Positions 55,179 through 63,138 of a stretch of 64,000 bases of DNA are shown here, piece after piece (the stretch's first letter is position 1; each line of letters opens with the position of its first letter). The notes beneath the pieces are model-generated. The model was not told where the DNA came from. It was given only the letters and a program-made list of their open reading frames with translations, and did no database searches. Where the stretch lies: contig NZ_JACSPT010000004.1 in the NCBI RefSeq assembly GCF_014837015.1, positions 62,001 through 126,000 on the forward strand, written 5' to 3'. The position numbers and the translations under genes were made by a program. This DNA is from Acinetobacter pecorum. Its GTDB lineage: Bacteria > Pseudomonadota > Gammaproteobacteria > Pseudomonadales > Moraxellaceae.

Positions 55179-55532
55179 TTACATCGGATAGTCTTGTAGA
55201 CAGTCATATACTTCGACCTGATCCAGACTGCCGGTTTCCATTGCCAGACAAAGTGCCACAACCTTCAAAGTGTCTGCCAAAGATTCTTCATCTTTCAAGG
55301 CAATACCTTGCTGTAACTCGTTGATACGTTCTGCTGGTATTTCAAGGGCTTGAGCCGCTTCTACAGCGTCTACCTGATTAAAGAAGTGCAGAATTGCATG
55401 TTTAAGTTCTGCATCCGATGCATTTAAAATCCCTTGATTCAACTGTTCTGTGATGAGATCAGTTGAAGAAAATAAAGCTTTAGAGAAGTTCTGAACAAGA
55501 TTTTGTTCAAGTACATCAGTCATCTTTAACAT
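55179..55532 (-). CDS. Small acidic hypothetical protein (117 aa)
   Basis: The 117-residue protein is all-helical in appearance, acidic and cytoplasmic, with no motif I recognise (EQNLVQNFSKALFSS, ILHFFNQVDAVEAAQALEIP). AAGG lies before the ATG at 55532, and a second ATG at 55523 is possible. The open frame further upstream adds hydrophobic residues and is unlikely to be translated. It is a single gene with its own terminator. Confidence 0.6.
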   Translation of the reverse strand: MLKMTDVLEQNLVQNFSKALFSSTDLITEQLNQGILNASDAELKHAILHFFNQVDAVEAAQALEIPAERINELQQGIALKDEESLADTLKVVALCLAMETGSLDQVEVYDCLQDYPM

Positions 55533-55754
55533 GGAGATACCTTCAAAAATAAAGGAAAATATAAAAACAGCCAAAAATGGATGTTCTAAAGTGATTGAAA
55601 AATAACCCATATTAATAGGAAAATAAAAGCTTTTAGAATGACTGTTTAGTTCTGTAATTTAAGGCTGTGATCCTTGAAATATATAAATATTGAATAAACA
55701 TACGGTTAAATTTATTGATTGGGGTTTAATCGTTTTCAAGTCTTAATATATAGA

Positions 55755-56777
55755 TTATTTTGTAATATTTTGCCGGTAAGCCCCTGGGCTGACACCAGTC
55801 CATTTTTTAAAGGCACGATGAAAGGCACTGACTTCCTGGAAATTTAACTGATCACTGATATCCTGCAGACTTTGCTCTGTACGGGTTAAGAGCTCAATCG
55901 CAGTATCACAACGAATTTCATTTTTAAGTTGCTGATAACTCAGGCCTTCATTTTTCAGACGGCGTTGTATGGTGGCTTCAGAGATATTCATTTTCAAAGC
56001 AAGTTCATTCAGTTCCAGCCAGTCTGCGGGTGGTACATCTAATAGCTGTTTGCGAATCTGGGTGCTTAAGGCATAGGGATTTTTAAAACGAACCAGCAGG
56101 TTGTGTGGCGTCTGCTGAATAAACTGATACCAGGAAGTCTGATCCTGTTTTACTGGGAGTTGCAAATAGGCAGCATCAAACTGGATATAGTTTTCACTGG
56201 CCTGATATTCAATCTGTTCACAAAACCGGACTTTATAGTCAAAATCATTGATTGGCGCGGTGCATTTCAGCTGAATCTGATTGAGTAAAATTCGCTGGCC
56301 GCTTAACCAGCATAAGAGGGTATGGATCAGCATTACATAGGTGGCATAACTGAACATGCGTTTGGTCTGTTTCTGGTCATAAATTACGATATAGGCAAAG
56401 TTTTCCTCGACCATGAGTGTACTGTGCAGATCATCCAGAATCAGGTTAAAAAACTGCAGGATTTGTTGCAAGGCTTTTTCTAGTGTCTCTGTCTGCAACA
56501 GCATTTTGGATAACAGCTTGAAACTGCCACGGCGCATGGGATGGCTATCCATACCAAAAAATTCATCATTCATGCTGTCTGCTAGCGCGGTCCATAGCGC
56601 TGCATATTGCGCCACTGAAACCCGAGCCTTGGCTGAGTGCAGAATCTCTAACGGAATACCGGCTTTATTTAAGATAATAGCAATATCGTAATGTTGTGCT
56701 TTGGCATTCAATAATGCTTCATGAACCAGATCAATCGAGATGGTTCCCTTGCTATATTCCAAGACAGGTAAATGCAT
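55755..56777 (-). CDS. AraC-family regulator of the adjacent acyl-CoA cluster
   Basis: The 340-residue protein has an N-terminal domain of the OruR/ArgR-like 'Arabinose_bd' type and a C-terminal double helix-turn-helix (LNELALKMNISEATIQRRLKNEGLSYQQLK ... ISDQLNFQEVSAFHRAFKKWTGVSPGAYR). It is divergent from the SDR/acyl-CoA dehydrogenase genes across 136 bases, so it probably controls them in response to a fatty-acid-related ligand. The ligand is not known. Confidence 0.85.
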   Translation of the reverse strand: MHLPVLEYSKGTISIDLVHEALLNAKAQHYDIAIILNKAGIPLEILHSAKARVSVAQYAALWTALADSMNDEFFGMDSHPMRRGSFKLLSKMLLQTETLEKALQQILQFFNLILDDLHSTLMVEENFAYIVIYDQKQTKRMFSYATYVMLIHTLLCWLSGQRILLNQIQLKCTAPINDFDYKVRFCEQIEYQASENYIQFDAAYLQLPVKQDQTSWYQFIQQTPHNLLVRFKNPYALSTQIRKQLLDVPPADWLELNELALKMNISEATIQRRLKNEGLSYQQLKNEIRCDTAIELLTRTEQSLQDISDQLNFQEVSAFHRAFKKWTGVSPGAYRQNITK

Positions 56778-56913
56778 GGCCGGTCAAAAATCCTTTTTTT
56801 TTATTGTCCAAATCCATCAATCAAGATGCAATATTTGGAAATTGTACAGAATAAAATCTCTGTTTACTCTTCTTCATAAGTCGTAATTTTAAAAATATCT
56901 AAAGGACATAAAC

Positions 56914-57684
56914 ATGAAAATTCAGGGAAAAGTTATAGTGGTTACCGGTGGCGCGTCGGGTCTGGGTGCAGCTACAGCAACCTATCTGGTGGAACTGGGC
57001 GCCAAGGTCATTCTGGTAGACATGAACCAGGAACAGGGTGTCGCTATGCAGGAGCAACTGGGTGAGCAGGCCGAATTTGTACAACTGGATGTCACTGATG
57101 AGCAGGCTGTCGAAGCCTTCTTTGCTGAAGTCGAAAGCAATTATGGTCAGCTAAATGGTCTGGTGAACTGTGCCGGGATTGCACCGTCTGCCAAAGTGTT
57201 GGGACGAAACGGCATCCATGAATTGGCGATGTTCCAGAAAGTGCTGAATATTAATGTGAGCGGTACTTTTAACATGCTGCGTCATGCAGCGGCTTTAATC
57301 GCAAAATATGAGCTGCAATCGGGTGAAGAAGAACGTGGCGTGATTGTGAATACCGCTTCGGTTGCCGCTTATGACGGCCAAATTGGTCAAACTGCCTATG
57401 CGGCATCCAAAGGTGCAGTAGTCGCAATGACTTTACCTTTGGCACGTGAACTGGCTCGTGAAGCGATCCGTGTCATGACCATCGCGCCGGGCATCATGGA
57501 AACTCCAATGTTGAAAGGCATGCCGCAAAATGTCCAGGATGCTCTCGGACAGATGGTGCCTTTTCCATCACGTCTGGCCAAACCACAGGAATTTGCTCAG
57601 TTAGTTGGTCATATTTTCGAAAATAGTTATTTGAATGGTGAAGTGATTCGTCTGGATGGTGCAATCCGTATGGCACCAAAATAA
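56914..57684 (+). CDS. 3-hydroxyacyl-CoA dehydrogenase, type II (SDR, HSD17B10-like)
   Basis: The 256-residue SDR has TGGASGLG at 11-18, the CAG motif at 86-88, Ser149 and Tyr162-x3-Lys166. The stretch FNMLRHAAALIAKYE...ERGVIVNTASVAAYDGQIGQ is typical of type II 3-hydroxyacyl-CoA dehydrogenases, which oxidise 3-hydroxyacyl-CoA with NAD in beta-oxidation or branched-chain amino-acid breakdown. It is the first gene after the AraC regulator. Confidence 0.9.
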   Translation: MKIQGKVIVVTGGASGLGAATATYLVELGAKVILVDMNQEQGVAMQEQLGEQAEFVQLDVTDEQAVEAFFAEVESNYGQLNGLVNCAGIAPSAKVLGRNGIHELAMFQKVLNINVSGTFNMLRHAAALIAKYELQSGEEERGVIVNTASVAAYDGQIGQTAYAASKGAVVAMTLPLARELAREAIRVMTIAPGIMETPMLKGMPQNVQDALGQMVPFPSRLAKPQEFAQLVGHIFENSYLNGEVIRLDGAIRMAPK

Positions 57685-57847
57685 TTCATTAAATAAAGAT
57701 GCTTTCTCTGATTCATCAAAATGGCAATAACGTGTCAGGGAAAATTGTATGTTGAATTTGCCGAATACATCCAAAAAAACATCACATTTTGAAAATTAAA
57801 AAGTCTGTGCTGATGCTGGATAGAATGAATAAAGAAGGGAAAGATCC

Positions 57848-58984
57848 GTGATTTTAAATGACGAACAAAAAATGATTCAGGAAATGATGCGGAATTATTC
57901 GCAGCAGAAGCTGAAACCAACCGCTGGTTTGCGCGATAAAACAGCACAATTTCCCACACAGGAGCTCAAAGAACTGGGTGAGCTGGGTGCTTTGGGCATG
58001 ACTGTTTCCGAGCAATGGGGTGGAGCAGGTCTGGACTATGTTTCGCTGGTACTGGCTCTTGAGGAAATCGCCGCCGGAGATGGAGCGATCTCGACGATTG
58101 TCAGCGTGCAGAATTCTTTGCCTTGTGGTATTACCCAGCGCTATGGCACAGAGGAACAAAAACAGAAATATCTGACCAAACTGGCGACAGGTGAATGGCT
58201 GGGGTGTTTTTGCCTGACGGAGCCACAAGCTGGGTCGGATGCCAGCGCTCTGGAATGTAAAGCCGAACGTGATGGCGACGAGTGGGTTTTAAATGGCATC
58301 AAGCAATTTATCACCACAGGTAAACACGCACAGATTGCACTAGTATTTGCTGTGACCGATAAATCTGCAGGGAAAAAAGGTATTTCATGTTTTCTGGTGC
58401 CGACCGATATACCGGGTTATATCGTGTCCAGTCTGGAAGAAAAAATGGGGCAACATTGTTCCGATACCGCGACCATCGTTCTGGATAATTGCCGGATTCC
58501 TGCTGCCAACCTGCTGGGGCAGGAAGGCGAAGGATACAAAATTGCCTTGTCTAATCTGGAGTCGGGCCGGATCGGGATTGCAGCACAATCTGTCGGTATG
58601 GCACGTGCTGCACTGGATGCCGCGGTAGAGTATGCCAATCAGCGTAAATCCTTTGGGGTGGAACTGGTTCAACATCAGGCTGTGGCATTCCGGCTTGCCG
58701 ATATGGCCACCCAGATTGAAGCGGCGCGACAACTGGTCTTGCATGCGGCAACGCTCAAAGATGCTGGCCAGCCATGCTTAAAAGAAGCTTCTATGGCCAA
58801 GCTGTTTGCTTCGACTATCGCAGAGCGAGTCTGTTCGGATGCGATCCAGATTCATGGTGGCTATGGCTATGTGTCGGATTTTCCGGTTGAACGTATCTAT
58901 CGTGATGTGCGAGTGAGCCAGATTTATGAAGGTGCATCAGATATTCAACGACTGGTGATTGCGCGTGAAGTATGTCAACGCTGA
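57848..58984 (+). CDS. Acyl-CoA dehydrogenase
   Basis: The 378-residue FAD enzyme introduces the trans-2 double bond in acyl-CoA. It shows CFCLTEPQAGSDAS, TGKHAQIALVFAVT, the ETF-facing region and the catalytic base Glu361 in QIYEGASDIQR, the position used by short- and branched-chain members. The start is GTG at 57848 with AAGGGAAAG upstream. It is on the same strand as the SDR gene but separated by 163 non-coding bases. Confidence 0.92.
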   Translation: MILNDEQKMIQEMMRNYSQQKLKPTAGLRDKTAQFPTQELKELGELGALGMTVSEQWGGAGLDYVSLVLALEEIAAGDGAISTIVSVQNSLPCGITQRYGTEEQKQKYLTKLATGEWLGCFCLTEPQAGSDASALECKAERDGDEWVLNGIKQFITTGKHAQIALVFAVTDKSAGKKGISCFLVPTDIPGYIVSSLEEKMGQHCSDTATIVLDNCRIPAANLLGQEGEGYKIALSNLESGRIGIAAQSVGMARAALDAAVEYANQRKSFGVELVQHQAVAFRLADMATQIEAARQLVLHAATLKDAGQPCLKEASMAKLFASTIAERVCSDAIQIHGGYGYVSDFPVERIYRDVRVSQIYEGASDIQRLVIAREVCQR

Positions 58985-59021
58985 TTTTTAATTTAAAAAA
59001 ACAGACTTTGAGGGATGTTCA

Positions 59022-59062
59022 AATCCTGCACTTACATTGATGGATATGGAAATTGCAGGATT
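59022..59062. repeat. Nine-base inverted repeat before the acyl-CoA synthetase gene
   Basis: AATCCTGCA (59022-59030) and TGCAGGATT (59054-59062) are perfect arms 23 bases apart, inside the 267-base gap after the acyl-CoA dehydrogenase gene. It has no T run, so it is not a simple terminator. It could be an operator or a processing hairpin. Confidence 0.4.
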
Positions 59063-59251
59063 CAACTGAATATGATGCTCTAAAGACATACAGTGCGAAT
59101 AATCGAAAATAAGCCTTATTCAGGTCCTAGCTATAAGGCATGAATGCAGATTTGAAAAATTATGCTGATGGAATCAGCAGGAACAACAAATACAAATGGA
59201 TAAACTCAGGCAAGCTCGCCTGAAAACTACAATAGGAAAGAGGTTGTCGTC

Positions 59252-60898
59252 ATGAAGACACTAGAGCAGGCATATGCTGATTTTAATTTTGAAAATATGG
59301 TTCAGGAACATCTGGTTGGAAGTACAGAGAACATCAATGCTTATACCGAATGCTGTGGTCGCTACCTGGGTCAAAACCGAACTGCACTGATCTGGCAAGG
59401 CAAAAATGGGAACGCACAACAATGGACTTTTGAGCAGCTGGCTGAAGCTTCAGGACAACTGGCCCATTACATGACTGTACTGGGGCTGCGAGCAGGCGAC
59501 TGTATTGCCGGTCTGCTTCCACGTACTCCCGAACTCCTGATTACCATACTGGCGACCTGGCGTATCGGTGCGGTTTATCAGCCTCTATTTACTGCTTTTG
59601 AAAGCAAGGCTATTGAACATCGGATCAATACTGCTCAAACCAAGCTGATTATTACCAATCAGGAGCAGCATTCAAAACTGAATGATCTGAGTATTCCTCA
59701 TATTTTAACTGTACATCCAACTCCTGATTGTGCTGAAGAAGATGCCGATTTCTGGACTGAAATCAAGGAATATCCAAGCGATTTTGAACCGGTTCAAGGC
59801 CGATTCAGTGATATTTTTTTGATGATGTTTACTTCAGGTTCCACCGGACTGGCGAAATCAGTGCCTGTTCCTTTAAAGGCTTTACTGGCATTTAAAGGCT
59901 ATATGCTACACGCTGTCGATTTACGTGAGGAGGATTCATTCTGGAATCTGGCCGATCCGGGTTGGGCCTATGGCCTGTATTATGGCATTGCAGGTCCTTT
60001 GAGCTTAGGGCATAGCATCATTATGGATGAGCGTGCTTTTAGTGTAGACAATGCAATTGAAATCATTAAAAAATATCAGGTGAATAACCTGACGGGCTCA
60101 CCAACGGCATTCAGGATGTTCTTTGGCTTTAAAGAAAAATTTGATGCTGAAATCAGTGCATATTTACGTGTAGTCAGCAGTGCAGGTGAGCCCTTAACTC
60201 CAGAAGTGATTCAATGGTTCAATCTGGATCTAAACGTCAATATTTATGACCAGTATGGACAGACTGAACTTGGGATGGTGATTGCCAATCATCATGCTCT
60301 GGAGCATTATAAAAAAGTTGGTTCGGCTGGATTTGCGATTCCGGGGCATCGTTTTGCAGTATTGAATAAAGAGCATCAGGAAGTAGAAAAAGGCGGTGTC
60401 GGTACCCTGGCAATAGACTGTTCAGCTTCACCTTTGATGTGGTTTGACGGCTATGGCGGAAATAACCGGAAAGCCTTTATTGGTCAGTATTATTTAACCG
60501 GTGACACAGTCAAACTGAATGAATATGGTGGCATTGATTTTATTGGTCGTGCAGATGATGTCATTACCACGTCGGGCTATCGGGTTGGGCCTTTTGATGT
60601 AGAAAGCACCTTGCTGGAATGTGAGGAAGTATTGGAATCCGCCGTAGTGGGTAAGCCAGATCCTGAACGCACTGAAATTGTGAAGGCCTTCGTGGTGCTC
60701 AAGTCACAATATACCGCCAATGAAGACTTGATGATCAAGCTGCAGAACTATGTGCGTTCCCGCTTGTCTAAACATGCCTATCCAAAAGAGATTGAATTTG
60801 TTAGTGATTTACCCAAAACATCCAGTGGTAAAATTCAGCGCAATCTGCTTAAACAGCAGGAAATTGCTAAAATTCAAGCAATAAAACAGGTCAGTTGA
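59252..60898 (+). CDS. AMP-binding acyl-CoA synthetase (ACSM-like)
   Basis: The 548-residue ligase activates a carboxylic acid to its CoA thioester through an acyl-AMP. It has the P-loop-like MFTSGSTGLAKSV at about 192-204, the DQYGQTELG motif, the YLTGD motif and the C-terminal catalytic Lys in KTSSGKIQR. The sequence is of the acetyl/medium-chain type. With the upstream dehydrogenases it would feed a short- or branched-chain acid into oxidation. No hydratase or thiolase gene is in the cluster. Confidence 0.9.
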   Translation: MKTLEQAYADFNFENMVQEHLVGSTENINAYTECCGRYLGQNRTALIWQGKNGNAQQWTFEQLAEASGQLAHYMTVLGLRAGDCIAGLLPRTPELLITILATWRIGAVYQPLFTAFESKAIEHRINTAQTKLIITNQEQHSKLNDLSIPHILTVHPTPDCAEEDADFWTEIKEYPSDFEPVQGRFSDIFLMMFTSGSTGLAKSVPVPLKALLAFKGYMLHAVDLREEDSFWNLADPGWAYGLYYGIAGPLSLGHSIIMDERAFSVDNAIEIIKKYQVNNLTGSPTAFRMFFGFKEKFDAEISAYLRVVSSAGEPLTPEVIQWFNLDLNVNIYDQYGQTELGMVIANHHALEHYKKVGSAGFAIPGHRFAVLNKEHQEVEKGGVGTLAIDCSASPLMWFDGYGGNNRKAFIGQYYLTGDTVKLNEYGGIDFIGRADDVITTSGYRVGPFDVESTLLECEEVLESAVVGKPDPERTEIVKAFVVLKSQYTANEDLMIKLQNYVRSRLSKHAYPKEIEFVSDLPKTSSGKIQRNLLKQQEIAKIQAIKQVS

Positions 60899-61046
60899 TT
60901 TTACTAAAGAAAATTTATAAGGTTGCAATTGCGGCCTTTTTAATTTTTTAGCCGATTGCTTTTGAGGAGCTGTTTAAAATATTAATCACGCTATTTGAGT
61001 CATTACAATGTAATTTTTAATCATTTAAATTTAAAATAATCAAATA

Positions 61047-61073
61047 TTTAGCCTCTTATGAAAAGAGGCTAAA
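61047..61073 (-). terminator. Hairpin after the stress-protein gene
   Basis: The 11-base stem TTTAGCCTCTT/AAGAGGCTAAA has a five-base loop. It lies just beyond the stop of the minus-strand gene. Confidence 0.65.
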
Positions 61074-61094
61074 CAGGAGAGAAAAGTTTAAAAT

Positions 61095-61607
61095 TTATAG
61101 AGTCACTTTCTCATGTTCTGTATCTGGTTCTTCCGGTTTACCTGTTACATTTCCTTTAAGAACTTTGAGTAAATGGGTCACTTTATTATCTTTCACATTC
61201 CAGTATTCAGCACTTACTGCTTTGGCAATCAGAACACGAACGCTTGGGTCGTCTTTACCCTGAAACCAGTTTTCTGCCCAGGGATTCCATAGCTTCTCAA
61301 TCAGCATGCGGTCTGTACTGATTTCCCCATGTGCACTAATGGATACATAAATATCATCAGAGGGCTTGGAAAAAGACAGTCCCAAATGGCGACGGCCCGC
61401 ATTTACAGCCTGAACAATATCGTTGGTGTCCTTCATAATAAAATAAAGATTCTGATCCTCATTCATCGCTTCAGAGTTAAGCATGGTCATTGGCTGTGAG
61501 TGAAGTTCTTGAGTATCGGTTTGATGACTGATCATGGTAAAGCGGACGTCTTTGATCAATTCCCATAATTTTTCACGGTTATTATGTTCTGAATGCTGTT
61601 CAGTCAT
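61095..61607 (-). CDS. Pyridoxamine 5'-phosphate oxidase-like FMN-binding stress protein
   Basis: The 170-residue protein is of the general stress protein 26 type: FTMISHQTDTQELHSQPMTM, LYFIMKDTNDIVQAV, YVSISAHGEISTDR, LWNPWAENWFQGKDDPSVRVLIAKAVSAEYW. These small split-barrel proteins bind FMN; the reaction is unknown. GGAGCAATG lies before the ATG. A long perfect inverted repeat sits immediately upstream. Confidence 0.87.
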   Translation of the reverse strand: MTEQHSEHNNREKLWELIKDVRFTMISHQTDTQELHSQPMTMLNSEAMNEDQNLYFIMKDTNDIVQAVNAGRRHLGLSFSKPSDDIYVSISAHGEISTDRMLIEKLWNPWAENWFQGKDDPSVRVLIAKAVSAEYWNVKDNKVTHLLKVLKGNVTGKPEEPDTEHEKVTL

Positions 61608-61620
61608 ATCATTGCTCCAT

Positions 61621-61676
61621 GGTTCTTAAGATTCAGTTTTTTGTGGCTTTAAGCAGCTTAACCATATTTAAGAACC
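61621..61676. promoter_or_regulatory. Inverted repeat upstream of the stress-protein gene
   Basis: GGTTCTTAA (61621-61629) and TTAAGAACC (61668-61676) are perfect nine-base arms. They lie within 70 bases of the start of the minus-strand gene. They could form an operator pair or a leader hairpin. Confidence 0.4.
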
Positions 61677-62119
61677 GATACAGAAGGTCTCACTGAACTT
61701 ATACATTTTCATACTGAAGGACAGAAAGTGACTACAGAAGCGCTAAACAAGCAGGAGTCAGTTACAGGATGATAAAGAGTGAGTATATGATAATAAATAA
61801 GAGAAAATTATAAGAAATTGCAAGTGAAAATGGAGAAAAGTGAAGGGGTTGAGCACTATAAAAGTTAATTCACTCTCTACAATAAGTTAATATTCGGCAT
61901 GTTTAACGTGGCAATCTAACTTTTTGAGAGAAATGTTTAGCAGATCCTCAGGCACAATGTTGCAATAGTAGAGGAAGCTAAAAATTTTCATACGCTATTC
62001 TAAATCAACGTAAGTATCTAAAATTTCTGATAGCTTCCATCAAACAAATGAGAGTTTTCCACGAGTTGTGATCTAATTGGTATCATTAAAAAATCCTGTG
62101 GCATCACAAGATTGGCAAC
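61677..62119. other. AT-rich intergenic region
   Basis: Together with the following 175 bases this forms a 687-base gap between the stress-protein and moeB-like genes. I see no RNA gene or complete reading frame. A short open frame that begins at a TTG near 62078 has no ribosome binding site. Confidence 0.4.
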
Positions 62120-62147
62120 TTGATCGCGAGCATTTAACTGATATGAT
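62120..62147 (+). promoter_or_regulatory. Probable promoter of the moeB-like gene
   Basis: TTGATC (62120-62125) and TATGAT (62142-62147) are 16 bp apart. This would give a leader of about 140 bases that contains two hairpins (62164-62180 and 62210-62239). Confidence 0.45.
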
Positions 62148-62209
62148 ATTTGGCGCCGTTTCTAAACCATTGATTGGTTTGCTGGTTATACGCAGGGAAG
62201 TCAATTTAT

Positions 62210-62239
62210 CTGAAATATATCTATATATTGAAATTTCAG
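62210..62239 (+). other. Hairpin in the leader of the moeB-like gene
   Basis: CTGAAAT and ATTTCAG enclose an AT-rich stem, 55 bases before the start codon. There is no T run after it. Confidence 0.4.
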
Positions 62240-62294
62240 TACTCATACTTCTATGACGATTACTTTTTAAATATTTTCAAAACAGGGAAAGACA

Positions 62295-63080
62295 TTGTCT
62301 ACATTTAATACGGATACTGTATCTTCAGAATTCGAACTGAGCGATGCAGAAATGCACTTATATGCTCGACAGCTCCTCTTAGAGGGGTGGGATATTGAAG
62401 CACAGGAAAAACTGAAATTTTCTAATATCTGTATTGTGGGATGTGGCGGGATTGGTTGTGTCTTAGCAGAACTGCTGGCTCGTGCCGGAGTCGGTAAAAT
62501 TACCCTGATTGATCCAGATACGATTGAAATGAGTAATCTGCAACGACAACTGGCTTTTACTCCACAGGATTTAGGTTTTTATAAGGCAGAAACACTGGCA
62601 AAAAGGCTGGGGCAGATTAATCCGAATGTGCAGATTGACTATATTAACCAGGCCTTAACTGAGAACAATGCAGAAAGTATTATTGGGCAGCAGGATCTGG
62701 TGCTGGATGGCTGTGACCAGTTTGAAACACGCTACCTGGTCAATCAGATCTGTGTAAAACTCAATGCACCCTTAATCAGCGCCTCGGCCATTGGCGTGCA
62801 AGGTCAAATGTTTATGATTGAAGGCGATTCTGCCTGTTATGCCTGCCTGTTCCCGCCAGAGCATCAAGAGGATACTAGTTTACGCTGTGCCGACTCTGGT
62901 GTACTCGCAACCACACCCAACGTGATGGCAAGTCTGCAGGCACATCATGCTTTGCTATATTTGGGCTTGGGAGTAATGCCACTGAGACAGAAACTTCTGC
63001 TTTGGGATGGTCTCAGCTTCAAGCAGCGAATTTTAAGTTTCGAAAAAGATACAGATTGTCCAATCTGTCAGGCAAGATAA
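62295..63080 (+). CDS. moeB: MoeB/ThiF-family E1-like adenylyltransferase
   Basis: The 261-residue enzyme adenylates the C-terminal Gly of a ubiquitin-like sulfur carrier such as MoaD or ThiS. It has GCGGIG at 49-54, NLQRQ at 81-85, DGCD near 138-141, and zinc ligands Cys181/Cys184 (CYAC) and Cys255/Cys258 (CPIC). A Cys198 lies where ThiF and MoeB have a conserved Cys. The layout matches MoeB more than ThiF, but no moa or thi genes are adjacent. The start is TTG at 62295 after AGGGAAAG. Confidence 0.82.
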   Translation: MSTFNTDTVSSEFELSDAEMHLYARQLLLEGWDIEAQEKLKFSNICIVGCGGIGCVLAELLARAGVGKITLIDPDTIEMSNLQRQLAFTPQDLGFYKAETLAKRLGQINPNVQIDYINQALTENNAESIIGQQDLVLDGCDQFETRYLVNQICVKLNAPLISASAIGVQGQMFMIEGDSACYACLFPPEHQEDTSLRCADSGVLATTPNVMASLQAHHALLYLGLGVMPLRQKLLLWDGLSFKQRILSFEKDTDCPICQAR

Positions 63081-63138
63081 ACCTGCAATTTTTAATTTTT
63101 TTGCTACACTGCATGTAATTAATTTTTCCTAAGACATT

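Noticed and set aside
62078..62254. Open frame of about 58 codons from a TTG before the moeB-like gene
   Set aside because: No ribosome binding site, weak amino-acid composition, and it overlaps the probable promoter and leader hairpins.
61608..62294. Search for tRNA, small RNA or transposon remnant in the largest gap
   Set aside because: No cloverleaf, terminal repeats with target duplication, or transposase-like frame could be seen.
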